This document shows, piece after piece, positions 48,712 to 49,525 of a stretch of DNA of 49,525 nucleotides. The DNA is from CAYLQA01 sp964385695 (GTDB lineage: Bacteria > Desulfobacterota > Desulfobulbia > Desulfobulbales > Desulfurivibrionaceae). Within the stretch, counting starts at the first letter, position 1. The number at the start of each line of letters is the position of its first letter. A model generated the notes under the pieces. The model saw only the letters and a list, made by a program, of their open reading frames with translations. It was not told the origin of the DNA and ran no database searches. Where the stretch lies: positions 1 through 49,525 of the forward strand of contig CAYLQA010000028.1 in NCBI GenBank assembly GCA_964385695.1, in the 5' to 3' direction. A program made the translations under genes and the position numbers.

Positions 48712-48846
48712 GTAACTTTCCAGTTGCCCCCCAACTTTGAACGATCAGGCCGCCTCGCGTAGCTGTACTACGCTTCGGTGGCCTGCTTGTCCAGGTAAGC
48801 GAAGTGAAACTGAGACTCCGAATTTGGAGTACACCTGAAAAGTTAC
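48712..48846. repeat. Large imperfect palindrome, copy 2 (GCGTAG-N5-CTACGC core)
   Basis: The ends GTAACTTTCCAG and CTGAAAAGTTAC are 11/12 complementary. The arms continue to pair inwards and the centre is GCGTAG-CTGTA-CTACGC (48757-48773) within a longer hairpin AGGCC...GGCCT. About 135 bp, directly after the EF-G2-like gene. Confidence 0.65.
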
Positions 48847-48900
48847 GAGCAGTGGTGGTCGAGGTCATTTGGCCAGATAATGAGTAGTACAAAAAAAGTG

Positions 48901-49008
48901 TTAACGAGTTAGATGTGCCTCAGGCTTGAGTAAGCAGATTTGTGAAGCGTAGCACAGCTACGTGAGGAAATTTGATCGCTCAAGAATGGGGTGCAGCTGA
49001 CTTGTTAA
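48901..49008. repeat. Large imperfect palindrome, copy 3 (CGTAG-N5-CTACG core)
   Basis: The ends TTAACGAGT and ACTTGTTAA pair with one wobble or mismatch, CTTGAG pairs with CTCAAG, and the centre is CGTAG-CACAG-CTACG (48948-48962). About 108 bp. It lies next to copy 2 with a 54-bp gap. Confidence 0.65.
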
Positions 49009-49014
49009 AGGAAA

Positions 49015-49050
49015 AAAGGCCGCCGGGCAGCGGGAAGCCCGGCGGCCTTT
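49015..49050. terminator. Strong bidirectional intrinsic terminator
   Basis: The 14-bp perfect stem AAAGGCCGCCGGGC / GCCCGGCGGCCTTT has an 8-nt loop, with A-run on the left and T-run on the right. It sits between the convergent EF-G2-like and membrane-protein genes and can serve both. Confidence 0.92.
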
Positions 49051-49099
49051 TTTGAGGGGAAGGTAAGGGGGGTACTATTTATAAAAAGCTGCCTGTGCT

Positions 49100-49507
49100 T
49101 TAGTTGAGATAAAGATCATCAACCGCAGGCTGCGTTTTTTCTTTTTCCTGGGCGCCGGTCAAAGGCCGTTGCCAGATGGCATCCACCTCGTTGCCCAGTT
49201 GCGGCAGCAAATAAAGAAGCTGCACCGTGGTGGCGAGCCAGAAGGTGAAAACCTCCGGCCCGCTGCGCCCCAAGGGCAGAAGTATATAGAATATGTAAAA
49301 GCCGCTGAATAAAAGCAGGCCGTTAAAGAGCAACTCCGTAGCAAACTGGAAGAGATGCCCTGTACATTCCCGGGTCGTGATCTGACCCCGTTTCCGATGG
49401 ATACCGCAGCCGATAATGCCCAAAAAACTCAACCACGCCCGCAAAAAGAGCCGGGGTGAGAGGCTGCCCCAAATGGGCGAGATGAGAAAAATGCTGACCA
49501 GTTCCAC
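49100..49507 (-). CDS. Membrane protein of unknown function near the right edge
   Basis: A 135-residue protein with two to three hydrophobic segments (FLRAWLSFLGIIGCGI, LLLFSGFYIFYILLPLG, FTFWLATTVQLLYLLPQLG) and a charged C-terminal tail. An in-frame TGA at 49520-49522 closes the frame upstream, so it begins inside the window, most likely at GTG 49507, without a clear ribosome site. A frameshift with an upstream gene outside the window cannot be excluded. Not recognised. Confidence 0.55.
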   Translation of the reverse strand: MELVSIFLISPIWGSLSPRLFLRAWLSFLGIIGCGIHRKRGQITTRECTGHLFQFATELLFNGLLLFSGFYIFYILLPLGRSGPEVFTFWLATTVQLLYLLPQLGNEVDAIWQRPLTGAQEKEKTQPAVDDLYLN

Positions 49508-49525
49508 GGGTGAATGTAATCATCT

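Noticed and set aside
46698..48734. Minus-strand open frame of 678 codons opposite the EF-G2-like gene
   Set aside because: The plus-strand protein is a clear EF-G homologue; the reverse frame is an artefact of GC-rich third positions.
1..49525. tRNA or rRNA genes, CRISPR arrays, transposases, integrases
   Set aside because: No cloverleaf with a TTCGA-type arm, no regular repeat-spacer pattern and no recombinase motifs were seen on either strand.

Overview
The window looks like chromosome of an anaerobic, sulfur-metabolising deltaproteobacterium (Desulfobacterota), most likely in or near the Desulfobulbales. This placement is an inference from gene content. The window holds a yedE/tusA/dsrE cluster of the kind reported in sulfur-disproportionating bacteria, a molybdenum-cofactor operon, an oxygen-defence set (flavodiiron protein, ferritin, desulfoferrodoxin, rubrerythrin, PerR-like regulator), cytochrome bd, an octaheme HAO-family cytochrome c, and a selenocysteine-containing protein. 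No rRNA, tRNA, CRISPR array, insertion sequence or prophage was seen.

Layout. 1-5 kb: a partial substrate-binding lipoprotein, serS, the moeA-mobA-mobB operon and a HIT protein. 5-9.3 kb: an orphan conserved gene, then a MinD/FlhG-like ATPase overlapping a long GspE/PilB-type ATPase. 9.3-12.9 kb: gene-poor DNA with a perfect hairpin, then the minus-strand operon tusA - dsrE-like - small DsrF/E-like - a 58-residue TusB/DsrH-like gene, divergent from a YedE/YeeE permease. 12.9-17.2 kb: a receiver protein, a GAF histidine kinase and an isolated FliK-like protein. 17.2-19 kb: an ArsC-like selenoprotein (read through an in-frame TGA) behind an MFS exporter. 19-24.9 kb: suhB, the octaheme cytochrome with two CRP/FNR-type dyads upstream, then metY-metX-metW. 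24.9-30.3 kb: a two-component block containing a broken HD-GYP gene and a 1210-residue hybrid kinase. 30.4-32.3 kb: a His-rich metal-transporter-like protein, a PAS protein and a MarR regulator. 32.4-36.1 kb: an Rrf2 regulator, DUF4492, cydA, cydB and a 30-residue CydX-like peptide. 36.2-41.4 kb: HDOD and HEAT-like proteins and the oxygen/iron defence genes under a PerR-like regulator. 41.6-46.2 kb: a frameshifted Gly/Cys-rich gene, a lipoprotein, an AcuI-type reductase and an SBP-permease-ATPase importer. 46.6-49.5 kb: an EF-G2-like factor without the catalytic histidine, two large imperfect palindromes, a strong bidirectional terminator and a membrane protein.

How the genes fit together. 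The tusA/dsrE/yedE set would import and relay sulfane sulfur. MetX/MetY would assimilate sulfide into homocysteine. The MoCo genes would supply molybdo-enzymes. Cytochrome bd, the flavodiiron protein and the PerR-linked genes handle oxygen and peroxide. The most notable items are the selenoprotein hidden by its UGA, the EF-G2-like factor, the compact tusA/dsrE/yedE locus with a very small TusB-like member, a family of three 108-135 bp imperfect palindromes, and the CydX-like small protein.
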